The translations under genes and the position numbers were made by a program. From an uncultured Oxalobacteraceae bacterium (GTDB lineage Bacteria; Pseudomonadota; Gammaproteobacteria; Burkholderiales; Burkholderiaceae), in NCBI GenBank assembly GCA_946480015.1, contig CAMLIL010000170.1:1-5414 (forward strand): DNA of 5,414 nt, given 5' to 3'. The first letter of the stretch is position 1. Each line of letters begins with the position of its first letter. The notes below the pieces were generated by a model. The model saw nothing but the letters and a program-made list of their open reading frames with translations. It was not told where the DNA came from and did not search any database. Shown here piece after piece: positions 1 through 5,414 of this stretch.

Positions 1-845
1 CGCAGCGCAAGGTGGAGGCACGCAACTTCGACATCCGCAAACAGCTGCTGGAATACGACGACGTCGCCAACGACCAGCGCAAGGTGATCTACACCCAGCG
101 TAACGAATTGCTGGAAACGAGCGATATTTCCGAGCTGATCGCCTCGCTGCGCGCCGGCGTGTTCACCGACCTGGTGCGCACCTTCGTGCCGGAAGAGTCG
201 GTGGAAGAGCAGTGGGACATCGCCGCCCTGCAATCGAGCCTGGCCGCCGAATGGCAGCTGGACGTGCCGCTGGCCGACATGCTCAAGAACGACGCCAACC
301 TGAGCGACGAGGACATCCTCGAACGCGTGCTGGCGGCGGCCGAGGCCTCCTACGGCGCCAAGGTCGGCATCGTCGGCAAGGAGTCGTTCGGCGGCTTCGA
401 GCGCAACGTCATGCTGCAAAGCGTGGACACCCACTGGCGCGAGCACCTGGCCGCGCTGGACCACCTGCGCCAGGGTATCCATCTGCGCGGCTACGCGCAA
501 AAGAATCCGAAGCAGGAATACAAGCGCGAAGCGTTCGAACTGTTCGGCTCGATGCTGGACCAGATCAAGAACGACGTCATCCGCATGGTGATGAATGTGC
601 GCATCCAGTCGCGCGAGGAAATCGAAGCGGCCGAGGCGGCTGCCTTGCAGCACGCCCAGCTGGAAAACGTCAACTTCCAGCATGCCGCTTTCAATCCGGA
701 CGCGGCGCCGGAAGAGTTGCTGGCACCGATGTCGGTCGCTTCGCTGCTCGGCGACGAAGCGATCGCGCCGAAAGTCGGGCGCAACGACCCATGCCCTTGC
801 GGCAGCGGCAAGAAGTTCAAGGCCTGTCACGGCAGGCTGGCTTAA
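1..845 (+). CDS. secA: SecA preprotein translocase ATPase, C-terminal part (5' end outside window)
   Basis: SecA is the ATP-driven motor that pushes unfolded preproteins through the SecYEG channel at the inner membrane. The frame is open from the left edge (first full codon at base 3), so the DEAD-motor N-terminal two thirds are missing and about 280 residues remain. The window opens in the helical scaffold with the highly conserved stretch [19 protein letters not shown]. The helical wing domain follows, then the two-helix finger with [16 protein letters not shown]; the Tyr codon at 492-494 corresponds to the finger-tip tyrosine of E. coli SecA. After an Ala/Glu-rich linker comes the C-terminal zinc-binding motif [19 protein letters not shown], with Cys codons at 792, 798 and 825 and His at 828; in the family this motif binds Zn, SecB and phospholipid. 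The gene ends in TAA at 843-845 and is followed directly by an intrinsic terminator, so it is the last gene of its transcript. The visible part looks intact and ordinary. Confidence 0.98.
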   Translation, partial: QRKVEARNFDIRKQLLEYDDVANDQRKVIYTQRNELLETSDISELIASLRAGVFTDLVRTFVPEESVEEQWDIAALQSSLAAEWQLDVPLADMLKNDANLSDEDILERVLAAAEASYGAKVGIVGKESFGGFERNVMLQSVDTHWREHLAALDHLRQGIHLRGYAQKNPKQEYKREAFELFGSMLDQIKNDVIRMVMNVRIQSREEIEAAEAAALQHAQLENVNFQHAAFNPDAAPEELLAPMSVASLLGDEAIAPKVGRNDPCPCGSGKKFKACHGRLA

Positions 846-865
846 GCCGGTACTGAGCAAAAAAC

Positions 866-896
866 AACGGCGGATGCGAATCCGCCGTTTTTTTTT
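866..896 (+). terminator. Rho-independent terminator of secA
   Basis: A perfect 9-bp stem (aacggcgga at 866-874 with tccgccgtt at 881-889) can be extended by a T-A pair (875/880) to leave a GCGA tetraloop of the GNRA type at 876-879. It runs into nine consecutive T residues (888-896). It starts about 20 bases after the secA stop codon. This is a strong canonical intrinsic terminator for transcription from the left. The A-run on its left side (861-864) is short, so it should be weaker in the other direction. Confidence 0.95.
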
Positions 897-914
897 CGCC
901 GTGGCGTGCGGTTC

Positions 915-943
915 TTGACAGGTTTGCCGGCAATAACTATGCT
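915..943 (+). promoter_or_regulatory. Sigma70-type promoter for the DUF1444 gene
   Basis: A perfect -35 hexamer TTGACA (915-920) is separated by 17 bases from TATGCT (938-943), which matches four of six -10 positions. The predicted transcript would start near 950, giving a leader of roughly 78 bases before the ATG at 1028. The site sits just downstream of the secA terminator, where a new transcription unit must begin. A GATAAT at 966-971 is a better -10 hexamer but has no recognisable -35 at the right distance. The assignment is from sequence only. Confidence 0.65.
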
Positions 944-1014
944 AGTCCGCACTATTTGACTAAAAGATAATATTGCTGTTTTGCTTTTTTTGCAAATCGC
1001 TCAACCCCTCTGAC

Positions 1015-1019
1015 AAGGA
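1015..1019 (+). promoter_or_regulatory. Ribosome binding site of the DUF1444 gene
   Basis: AAGGA lies 8 bases before the ATG at 1028, inside an otherwise AT-rich leader. It supports that start over any other. Confidence 0.75.
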
Positions 1020-1027
1020 CGCCCACC

Positions 1028-1618
1028 ATGTTCGGACTCAAGCAAACCGAGCCACAGGCTGGCACTGTGCAGCATTATCGCCGCGAACAACTGGTGGCGC
1101 GCATCCGCCACGTCAGCTTCGTGCACGCGCTCCAGCATGCGGGCGTGCGCGCCGACCAGCTTCCCCTGACCGTCCCCCTGTGCGGCGAATTGCTGGTGAC
1201 CTATGTTTTCGAGCTGGCCGACAGCACCATCTCGGCAACCCCGGCACTGCTGGCGCAATCCGGTATCGACGAGGATGAACTGGCCACGCTGGCACGCGCC
1301 AACCTGCGCCAAGCGCTGCCGGAACCGCAGTTTTACGCCCAGGACCGCTGTGCCATGGCCTATACCGGCGACGCTCCGGAAGCGGTGCTGCTGCTGGTCG
1401 ATTCGATCTGGGACGAGATGCAGGATAATTTTCTTGGCGAAATTATTGCAAGCGTGCCGCAGCGCGACCGCCTGCTGGTGTGCGACAGCGCCGACAGCGG
1501 CGCGGTCGCGCGCCTGCGTGCCCAGGCCTTGGCCTTTTACGATGAGCACGACGATTCCCACGCGCTCTCGACCCAGCTGATGGTGCGGCGCGGCCGGCGC
1601 TGGTCGCTGTTCGCCTAG
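1028..1618 (+). CDS. DUF1444 (YtpQ-like) family protein, cytosolic, function unknown
   Basis: The protein has 196 residues, no signal peptide and no membrane segment. I assign it to DUF1444 from the order of its conserved blocks. These are DQLPLTVPLCGELLVTYVFE (residues about 38-57), a Leu/Ala-rich segment ending LARANLRQALPEP, an Ala-Val-Leu-Leu-Leu core followed by WDEM near residues 120-136, VPQRDRLLVCDSADSG, and a C-terminal LSTQLMVRRGRRWSLF. The family, typified by Bacillus YtpQ, has no established biochemical role. This copy is shorter than the roughly 265-residue Bacillus proteins as I remember them, mainly at the N-terminus. The start is fixed by an AAGGA and a clear upstream promoter. 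The gene is the first of a probable two-gene unit with the CHAP protein 93 bases downstream, as I see no terminator between them. The stop is TAG at 1616-1618. The family call is by recall of the pattern, not a search. Confidence 0.8.
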   Translation: MFGLKQTEPQAGTVQHYRREQLVARIRHVSFVHALQHAGVRADQLPLTVPLCGELLVTYVFELADSTISATPALLAQSGIDEDELATLARANLRQALPEPQFYAQDRCAMAYTGDAPEAVLLLVDSIWDEMQDNFLGEIIASVPQRDRLLVCDSADSGAVARLRAQALAFYDEHDDSHALSTQLMVRRGRRWSLFA

Positions 1619-1700
1619 GGCTGCTGCTCCGCAGCGTTCGCTGATCGCCCGCAACGCCCGGGCGCGCGCTTCCTGCAATGGTTGAGTATCGCCATTGAAT

Positions 1701-1705
1701 GGGAG
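1701..1705 (+). promoter_or_regulatory. Ribosome binding site fixing the start of the CHAP gene
   Basis: GGGAG lies 6 bases before the ATG at 1712. The same frame also opens with a TTG at 1682, but nothing resembling a ribosome site precedes that. Starting at 1712 also puts the Lys residue and hydrophobic stretch where a signal sequence needs them. Confidence 0.65.
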
Positions 1706-1711
1706 CGCATC

Positions 1712-2287
1712 ATGAAATCCGTTTCGACCATCGCCGCCTTTGGGGCCGGTCTACTCATCGCGTTGTGGTGGGCGGTCTCGCCACCGTTTCCCATGCCGCC
1801 GCAAGCGCCCGCCGTGGCGCGGACCGCGCAAGCACAATGCCCCGCCAACAGCCGCCTCGAAGGCAAACTGTGCACCTGCGCGCCCGGCACCAGCTGGAGC
1901 GGCGCGGCCTGCATGCAAGTGTGGTCGAGCAACCAGCGCAGCGTCGTCATGGAGCGCCTGCCGGCCGAAGCGAATGCCGACAATTGCGTGTTCTTCGCGC
2001 GCAAGCGCGTGCCCACCTTGCCGTATAACCTCAACACCTGGAAGGGCAAGCTGGCCGCCGTCAACAGCACCACGCCCCGTCCGGGCAGCGTGGCGATGAT
2101 TGAGGTGGGATCGGGCAAGTACAAGGAGGTCGGCCATGTGGCCATCGTCGAATCGGTCAGCCAGAATGCCATGACCATTATCGAGGGCAATTACCTGATG
2201 GGATCGGTAACCCGCCGCACCGCCACCGGCAAAGACTTGGCCGATGCGGCGCGGCAGTTGCATATTGCCGGGTATTACGCGCCCTAG
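1712..2287 (+). CDS. Small exported CHAP-domain cysteine hydrolase (putative peptidoglycan amidase/endopeptidase)
   Basis: With the ATG start the protein has 191 residues. It begins with MKSVST and a hydrophobic run (IAAFGAGLLIALWWAV, about residues 7-22). A Pro/Ala-rich segment follows and ends in a possible signal peptidase site after AQA (41); if that is not cut, the run is a membrane anchor. A four-cysteine patch comes next: C43, C54, C56 and C67, spaced C-x10-C-x-C-x10-C. The C-terminal half reads as a CHAP (NlpC/P60-superfamily) domain, with the presumed nucleophile C92 in DNCVFFARK, RPGSVAMIEV leading to H142 in GHVAIVE, then EGNY (E158/N160) and a terminal HIAGYYAP. The Cys, His and Glu/Asn triad is complete. 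CHAP domains commonly cleave the peptide part of peptidoglycan, but the actual substrate here is unknown. Its stop lies one base from the stop of the convergent DUF945 gene. Confidence 0.8.
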   Translation: MKSVSTIAAFGAGLLIALWWAVSPPFPMPPQAPAVARTAQAQCPANSRLEGKLCTCAPGTSWSGAACMQVWSSNQRSVVMERLPAEANADNCVFFARKRVPTLPYNLNTWKGKLAAVNSTTPRPGSVAMIEVGSGKYKEVGHVAIVESVSQNAMTIIEGNYLMGSVTRRTATGKDLADAARQLHIAGYYAP

Positions 2288-2288
2288 T

Positions 2289-3611
2289 TTATTTCTTCTT
2301 GCTCTTGCCCTTGGCTGCCGGCTGGGCGGGCGCCGCCGGCGCCTTGGGCAGCTCGATTACCTTGCCGTTCAGCGTGATCACGCCTTCGTGCACTTCGATG
2401 GGGATGATCACGTTGTCGTTTTCCATCCGGCCAAAGCCGCTGGTCATGACCTTGCCGATCACCATGTCGCGCATGCTTTGGGCCATCTGCGTCACGGCGG
2501 CGTCGTCGACCACCGCTTGCGGGTTGGCGCTCATCTGCTTGCGGGCAAACAGCTTGGCCACGTCCAGCACCAGCGCGGTCGGTACCGTCAGGGTGAGTTC
2601 GGCATCGATCTTCTTGCCAAGCGACGCCATGGTGGCGAAATCCTTGTCGGTGCCGGGCGCGAAGGTGATGCGGCCGTTCAGCGCCAGGCGGTTACCCATG
2701 TAAGCCATGCTGTAATCGTCGATCTCGAGGGCGGTATCGCTGCTGCGCGCCGACTGGGCAAACGCCCTGAGGGTGGGCAGCATGGCTTCCAGCTGCTGTT
2801 GCGGCGTCAGGGCTACAGCGCCTTTCTTGGCTGCATTCAGCTTGCCCAAAAAGGCCATGTCCAGGCCCAGCATGCGGAAATTGATGCGCACGTCATCGAC
2901 TTGCCCGCCGAGCAGCGAAATGCTCTTGATGCCGCTCTGATAGGTAAGATCGAGCAGCTTGCCGCGCGCGCTGGACGTTGCGTTCACGCGGATGTCGTCG
3001 AAGCGCATCGAGAAGCCGGGCATGGAACTGTCTTCGAGCAGCACGCTGCCCGCGCCGCCGCTGCTGTTGCCGGTCCACAGTTCGGTGCCTGCGGCGGTGC
3101 GTTGCTGCCTGCCGTCGATGCGCATGTCGCGCACCGCCACATGCAGGGTCTTGCCATTCACGTCCAGCCGATCCCAGCGCAGGTTGCCGCTGGCGTTCAG
3201 GGCATCCTTGTCCATGCTTTCGGTGATCGCCAGCTGGCTCCAGCTCGCTCCGCCGCCTTCTGGATCGGTGTAGCTGCCCGGCGTCATGGCAAAGCTGTAG
3301 TCGAAACCGCCACCGCTGTTGGGCTGACGCTCAATTCCGCTCGGCATCGAAGCGCCCAGAATTTGCTGCACCTTGGCCTTGGTTGGGGCAGTCAAGGTGA
3401 TGTCGCGCAGTTTGTCGAGCCGCACAACCATGTCCGAACGGGCGCCACCGAGAACGTCCTTGAGCTCAGTGTTGAGCGCAGTGTACGCCTGCATCAAGGC
3501 TGAAGCAGGCGCGGCCGGCGCGACGGGCGCCTTGCGCGGCGTGGTGGCGCCGAATGCGGGAGCGGCGGCTACCAGGGCGGCCAGGGTAGCGATACGAACG
3601 GTGTTCTTCAC
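2289..3611 (-). CDS. DUF945/YdgA-like exported protein, function unknown
   Basis: The protein has 440 residues and reads from a GTG start (complement of 3609-3611) supported by AAGGAAG a few bases upstream. A cleavable signal peptide is apparent: MKNTVR, an Ala/Leu core, then PAFGA with a cut near residues 21-22. The mature protein begins with a Pro/Ala-rich stretch. The C-terminal part matches E. coli YdgA (DUF945) as I recall it: an [10 protein letters not shown] strand, an Ala/Met-rich helix around residues 370-390, then an [21 protein letters not shown] pattern like YdgA's DNTITTSL..ANGQITLNGQ. A middle segment with [26 protein letters not shown] and [14 protein letters not shown] also fits the family's strand repeats. 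Unlike YdgA it appears to be released rather than anchored. It ends in a Pro/Ala linker and the basic tail KGKSKKK. The role of the family is not established. It is transcribed away from argJ. Confidence 0.75.
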   Translation of the reverse strand: MKNTVRIATLAALVAAAPAFGATTPRKAPVAPAAPASALMQAYTALNTELKDVLGGARSDMVVRLDKLRDITLTAPTKAKVQQILGASMPSGIERQPNSGGGFDYSFAMTPGSYTDPEGGGASWSQLAITESMDKDALNASGNLRWDRLDVNGKTLHVAVRDMRIDGRQQRTAAGTELWTGNSSGGAGSVLLEDSSMPGFSMRFDDIRVNATSSARGKLLDLTYQSGIKSISLLGGQVDDVRINFRMLGLDMAFLGKLNAAKKGAVALTPQQQLEAMLPTLRAFAQSARSSDTALEIDDYSMAYMGNRLALNGRITFAPGTDKDFATMASLGKKIDAELTLTVPTALVLDVAKLFARKQMSANPQAVVDDAAVTQMAQSMRDMVIGKVMTSGFGRMENDNVIIPIEVHEGVITLNGKVIELPKAPAAPAQPAAKGKSKKK

Positions 3612-3614
3612 GGA

Positions 3615-3621
3615 CTTCCTT
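3615..3621 (-). promoter_or_regulatory. Ribosome binding site for the GTG start of the DUF945 gene
   Basis: Read on the minus strand, AAGGAAG precedes the GTG codon with 5 bases between the AGGA core and the start. No in-frame ATG lies upstream with comparable support, so GTG is the likely real start. Confidence 0.75.
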
Positions 3622-3648
3622 TTCTATTGAGGTCTAGGCAATTTTTCC

Positions 3649-3677
3649 ATTATGAAAGAGTTGAGTGTAAAAGTCAT
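3649..3677 (-). promoter_or_regulatory. Sigma70-type promoter for the DUF945 gene
   Basis: On the minus strand ATGACT (complement of 3672-3677, four of six -35 positions) is separated by 17 bases from CATAAT (complement of 3649-3654, five of six -10 positions). The transcript would start near 3642, leaving a leader of about 30 bases that contains the AAGGAAG site. The spacing and position fit a direct promoter for this gene, diverging from argJ. Confidence 0.6.
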
Positions 3678-3685
3678 GCTGATTT

Positions 3686-3708
3686 TGGCGCTTGTTGCGC
3701 TCGCGCCA
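3686..3708. repeat. Inverted repeat between the DUF945 and argJ promoters
   Basis: TGGCGC (3686-3691) and GCGCCA (3703-3708) form a perfect 6-bp dyad with an 11-base spacer. It lies between the minus-strand promoter and the likely argJ -10 at 3729, and its right arm reaches the position where the argJ -35 would be. That geometry would suit an operator bound by a dimeric regulator. However, a 6-bp GC-rich dyad can arise by chance in DNA of this composition. Confidence 0.35.
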
Positions 3709-3728
3709 TCGAGTCTGCGTGTCCGTCG

Positions 3729-3734
3729 TACAAT
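3729..3734 (+). promoter_or_regulatory. argJ: Probable -10 element of argJ
   Basis: TACAAT matches five of six -10 positions and lies about 37 bases before the ATG at 3771, giving a leader of about 30 bases. No good -35 hexamer is found 16-18 bases upstream (about 3705-3712), so the promoter may be weak or need an activator. The inverted repeat at 3686-3708 is close enough to serve that role, but this is speculation. Confidence 0.5.
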
Positions 3735-3770
3735 AGCGGCTCCCGAATTTCACCAGCTAGAGATACCGCC

Positions 3771-5009
3771 ATGGCCGTCAATTCCCCGCTCCCACTCGCC
3801 GCCGACCTTGCCCCCATCAATGGCATCGACATCGGCTATGCCCAAGCCGGCATCAAGAAGCCCAACCGCAAGGACGTGCTGGTCATGAAGCTGGCCGACA
3901 GCGCCACCGTGGCCGGCGTGTTCACCAAGAACCGTTTCTGCGCCGCGCCGGTCCAGGTCAGCAAGGCCAATCTGGCCGCCGTGGCCGCCGGCGGCGCGCC
4001 GATCCGCGCGCTGGTGGTCAACACCGGCAACGCCAACGCCGGCACCGGCGAACCGGGCCTGGCGCACGCCAACGCCACCTGCAAGGCGCTGGCCGACCTG
4101 CTCGGCTGTGCGCCCCAGCAGGTGCTGCCGTTTTCCACCGGCGTGATTCTCGAACCGCTGCCGATCGACAAACTGGTGGCCGGCCTGCCGGCGGCCGTGG
4201 CCAATCTGCAGGCCGACAACTGGTTCAACGCCGCCGAAGCCATCATGACCACCGACACCCAGCCCAAGGCGGCGTCGAAGACGGTCGACATCCGCGGCCA
4301 CGCGGTCACCATGACCGGCATCAGCAAGGGCGCCGGCATGATCAAGCCGAACATGGCCACCATGCTCGGTTACCTGGCCATCGACGCCAAGGTCGCCCAG
4401 CCGGTGCTCGACGAACTGGTGCGCCACGCGGCCGACCACTCGTTCAACTGCATCACCATCGACGGCGACACCTCGACCAACGATTCCTTCATCCTGATCG
4501 CCACCGGCACCGGCAGCCTGGCCATCGCCAATACCGATTCGACCGAATACGAAGAACTCAAGATCGCCGTCACCGACATCGCGCGCAACCTGGCCCAGCA
4601 GATCATCCGCGACGGCGAAGGCGCCACCAAGTTCATCACCATCTCGGTCGACGACGGCGGCGATGTGGAAGAGTGCCGCAAGATCGCCTATTCGATCGCC
4701 CACTCGCCGCTGGTCAAGACCGCCTTCTTCGCCTCCGACCCGAACCTGGGCCGGATCCTGGCGGCGGTCGGCTACGCCGGCGTCGACGACCTCGACGTCA
4801 GCAAGATCGACCTGTACCTGGACGACGTGCATGTGGCCAAAAACGGCGGGCGCCATCCCGACTACCGCGAAGAGGACGGCCAGCGCGTCATGAAGCAGAG
4901 CGAGATTACGGTGCGCGTGAAACTCGCGCGCGGCAGCGCCACCGCCACCGTCTGGACCTGCGACCTGTCGCACGAGTACGTGAGCATCAACGCCGACTAC
5001 CGGTCCTGA
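3771..5009 (+). CDS. argJ: ArgJ, glutamate N-acetyltransferase (ornithine acetyltransferase)
   Basis: ArgJ moves the acetyl group from N-acetylornithine to glutamate, recycling acetyl in arginine biosynthesis; some members also acetylate glutamate from acetyl-CoA. It is cytosolic and cuts itself into two chains. The protein has 412 residues, normal for the family. The self-cleavage site is in KPNMATMLG, between A196 and the nucleophile T197. The oxyanion pair T123-G124 lies in FSTG, with K186 in SKGAGM, E283 in RDGEGATKF and the C-terminal N407 and S412 in SINADYRS. These residues match the M. tuberculosis active-site set I remember, including the 5-residue Asn-to-Ser spacing at the end. The frame is open back to 3627, but the ATG at 3771 is chosen because the preceding translation does not resemble ArgJ and would start upstream of the likely -10. 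The ribosome site is weak (AGAGA at about 3759-3763). The ATPase gene follows after 5 bases. Confidence 0.97.
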   Translation: MAVNSPLPLAADLAPINGIDIGYAQAGIKKPNRKDVLVMKLADSATVAGVFTKNRFCAAPVQVSKANLAAVAAGGAPIRALVVNTGNANAGTGEPGLAHANATCKALADLLGCAPQQVLPFSTGVILEPLPIDKLVAGLPAAVANLQADNWFNAAEAIMTTDTQPKAASKTVDIRGHAVTMTGISKGAGMIKPNMATMLGYLAIDAKVAQPVLDELVRHAADHSFNCITIDGDTSTNDSFILIATGTGSLAIANTDSTEYEELKIAVTDIARNLAQQIIRDGEGATKFITISVDDGGDVEECRKIAYSIAHSPLVKTAFFASDPNLGRILAAVGYAGVDDLDVSKIDLYLDDVHVAKNGGRHPDYREEDGQRVMKQSEITVRVKLARGSATATVWTCDLSHEYVSINADYRS

Positions 5010-5014
5010 TCACC

Positions 5015-5414
5015 ATGACCCCACTCGACCAATTCCTTAGCCGCGCCGAAGCGCTGCTGCAGCGCGTGGAAGCGGTGCTGCCGGCCGCGCATCCGCGCGA
5101 ACCGGACTGGAAGCTCAGCTTCGCCTTCCGCTGGCGCAAGCGCAGCAATGGCGCCGGCTTCCTGCAGCCGGTGCTGCACGCGGCCACCATCGCGCTGTCG
5201 GACCTGCACAACATCGGCCCGCAAAAAGCCGGGATCGAACAGAACACCCGCCAGTTCGTGGCGGGCCGTCCGGCCAACAACGTGCTGCTCACGGGCGCGC
5301 GCGGCACCGGAAAATCCTCGCTGATCAAGGCCTGCCTGAACCAGTTCGCCGGCCAGGGTCTGCGCCTGATCGAAGTCGACAAGGCCGACCTGGCCGACCT
5401 GCCCGACATCGTCG
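5015..5414 (+). CDS. DUF815-type AAA+/P-loop ATPase, N-terminal part (3' end outside window)
   Basis: The frame is open from the ATG at 5015 to the right edge, giving 133 residues of a family that is usually near 280-300. It starts MTPLDQFLSRAEALLQRVEAVLP and continues with a basic, aromatic segment (FAFRWRKR, about residues 36-43). The IGPQKAGIEQNTRQFVAGRP region leads into a Walker A loop, GARGTGKSS (residues 94-102, Lys100), after a NNVLLT strand. A second strand, LRLIEVDKADLADLPDIV, follows as in DUF815 proteins. The family is a predicted ATPase with no firm assigned function. Walker B and the sensor motifs lie beyond the window. The start is 5 bases after the argJ stop and has no clear ribosome site of its own, so translation is probably coupled to argJ. 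I recall this ATPase commonly following argJ in beta-proteobacteria. Confidence 0.88.
   Translation, partial: MTPLDQFLSRAEALLQRVEAVLPAAHPREPDWKLSFAFRWRKRSNGAGFLQPVLHAATIALSDLHNIGPQKAGIEQNTRQFVAGRPANNVLLTGARGTGKSSLIKACLNQFAGQGLRLIEVDKADLADLPDIV

Noticed and set aside
1001..1678. A 225-codon minus-strand open frame opposite the DUF1444 gene.
   Set aside because: It has no recognisable domain and no promoter or ribosome site that I can see. The plus-strand frame carries conserved DUF1444 blocks and good start signals.
1619..1711. GCTGC-TCC-GCAGC hairpin (1623-1635) as a terminator between the DUF1444 and CHAP genes.
   Set aside because: The stem is only five base pairs and no T-run follows. 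I also see no convincing promoter in this gap.
1682..1711. TTG at 1682 as the start of the CHAP protein.
   Set aside because: No ribosome site precedes it, and it would add ten residues with two Glu and an Arg ahead of the signal sequence. The ATG at 1712 has GGGAG at good spacing.
2329..2343. Perfect inverted repeat GGCGCC-GCC-GGCGCC near the 3' end of the DUF945 gene.
   Set aside because: It has no T-run on either side and is explained by Ala/Pro codons of the low-complexity tail.
2244..3503. A 419-codon plus-strand open frame opposite the DUF945 gene.
   Set aside because: It is His/Ala/Gly-rich shadow sequence with no ribosome site and begins inside the CHAP gene. The minus-strand gene has a signal peptide, promoter, ribosome site and family resemblance.
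3627..3770. In-frame upstream extension of argJ beginning at 3627.
   Set aside because: The added residues do not resemble any ArgJ N-terminus, the region carries the promoters and dyad, and the 3771 start gives a family-normal 412 residues.
3652..3888. A 78-codon plus-strand frame whose first 20 residues resemble a signal peptide, overlapping the argJ start.
   Set aside because: Its ATG lies upstream of the likely argJ -10, no ribosome site is well placed, and the second half is the out-of-frame reading of argJ with a Pro/Ser-rich shadow composition. A short upstream frame from an earlier start cannot be fully excluded.
3750..4973. A 407-codon open frame on the minus strand opposite argJ, rich in Gly, Val and Asp.
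   Set aside because: It is the mirror frame that high-GC coding sequence keeps open. Its composition is repetitive and matches no family, while argJ on the plus strand has all catalytic residues.
1..5414. Search for tRNA or rRNA genes, CRISPR repeats, insertion sequences, attachment sites and toxin-antitoxin pairs.
   Set aside because: None was seen by eye. Nearly all of the window is accounted for by six genes, and no gap exceeds 182 bases.

Overview
The window is about 63-65% GC by eye (estimated, not computed) and shows strong G/C bias at third codon positions. Its recognisable proteins (SecA, ArgJ, a DUF815-type ATPase) read like those of Burkholderiales. The gene content and the style of the SecA and ArgJ sequences suggest an Oxalobacteraceae member of the Massilia/Duganella/Janthinobacterium type. 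That placement is inferred from memory of these families, not from a search.

Layout from left to right. The 3' end of secA (preprotein translocase ATPase, with its C-terminal zinc-binding motif) runs into a textbook intrinsic terminator at about 866-896. A 182-base intergenic region follows, carrying a sigma70-like promoter (TTGACA, 17 bases, TATGCT) that should drive a cytosolic DUF1444-family protein at 1028-1618. Next comes a small secreted or membrane-anchored CHAP-domain cysteine hydrolase at 1712-2287. A DUF945/YdgA-like exported protein lies on the opposite strand at 2289-3611 and converges on it, with a single base between the two stop codons. A 159-base divergent intergenic region carries a good promoter for the minus-strand gene, a probable -10 for argJ, and an imperfectly understood dyad. 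argJ (ornithine acetyltransferase of the cyclic arginine pathway) occupies 3771-5009. It is followed 5 bases later by a DUF815-type P-loop ATPase that runs off the right edge.

How the genes relate. The flanks, secA on one side and argJ with the ATPase on the other, are a familiar housekeeping neighbourhood of Burkholderiales, where as I recall secA and argJ usually lie close together. The three genes between them (DUF1444, CHAP, DUF945) look like a lineage-specific insertion of poorly characterised proteins, two of them exported. They do not obviously form one pathway: one is cytosolic, one is a probable cell-wall hydrolase and one is a periplasmic protein of unknown function on the other strand. 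argJ and the ATPase are almost certainly one transcript.

I found no tRNA, rRNA, CRISPR array, insertion sequence, prophage or toxin-antitoxin pair. I do not see a convincing new multi-gene system. The most interesting material is the three-gene insert and the regulatory region between the DUF945 gene and argJ.
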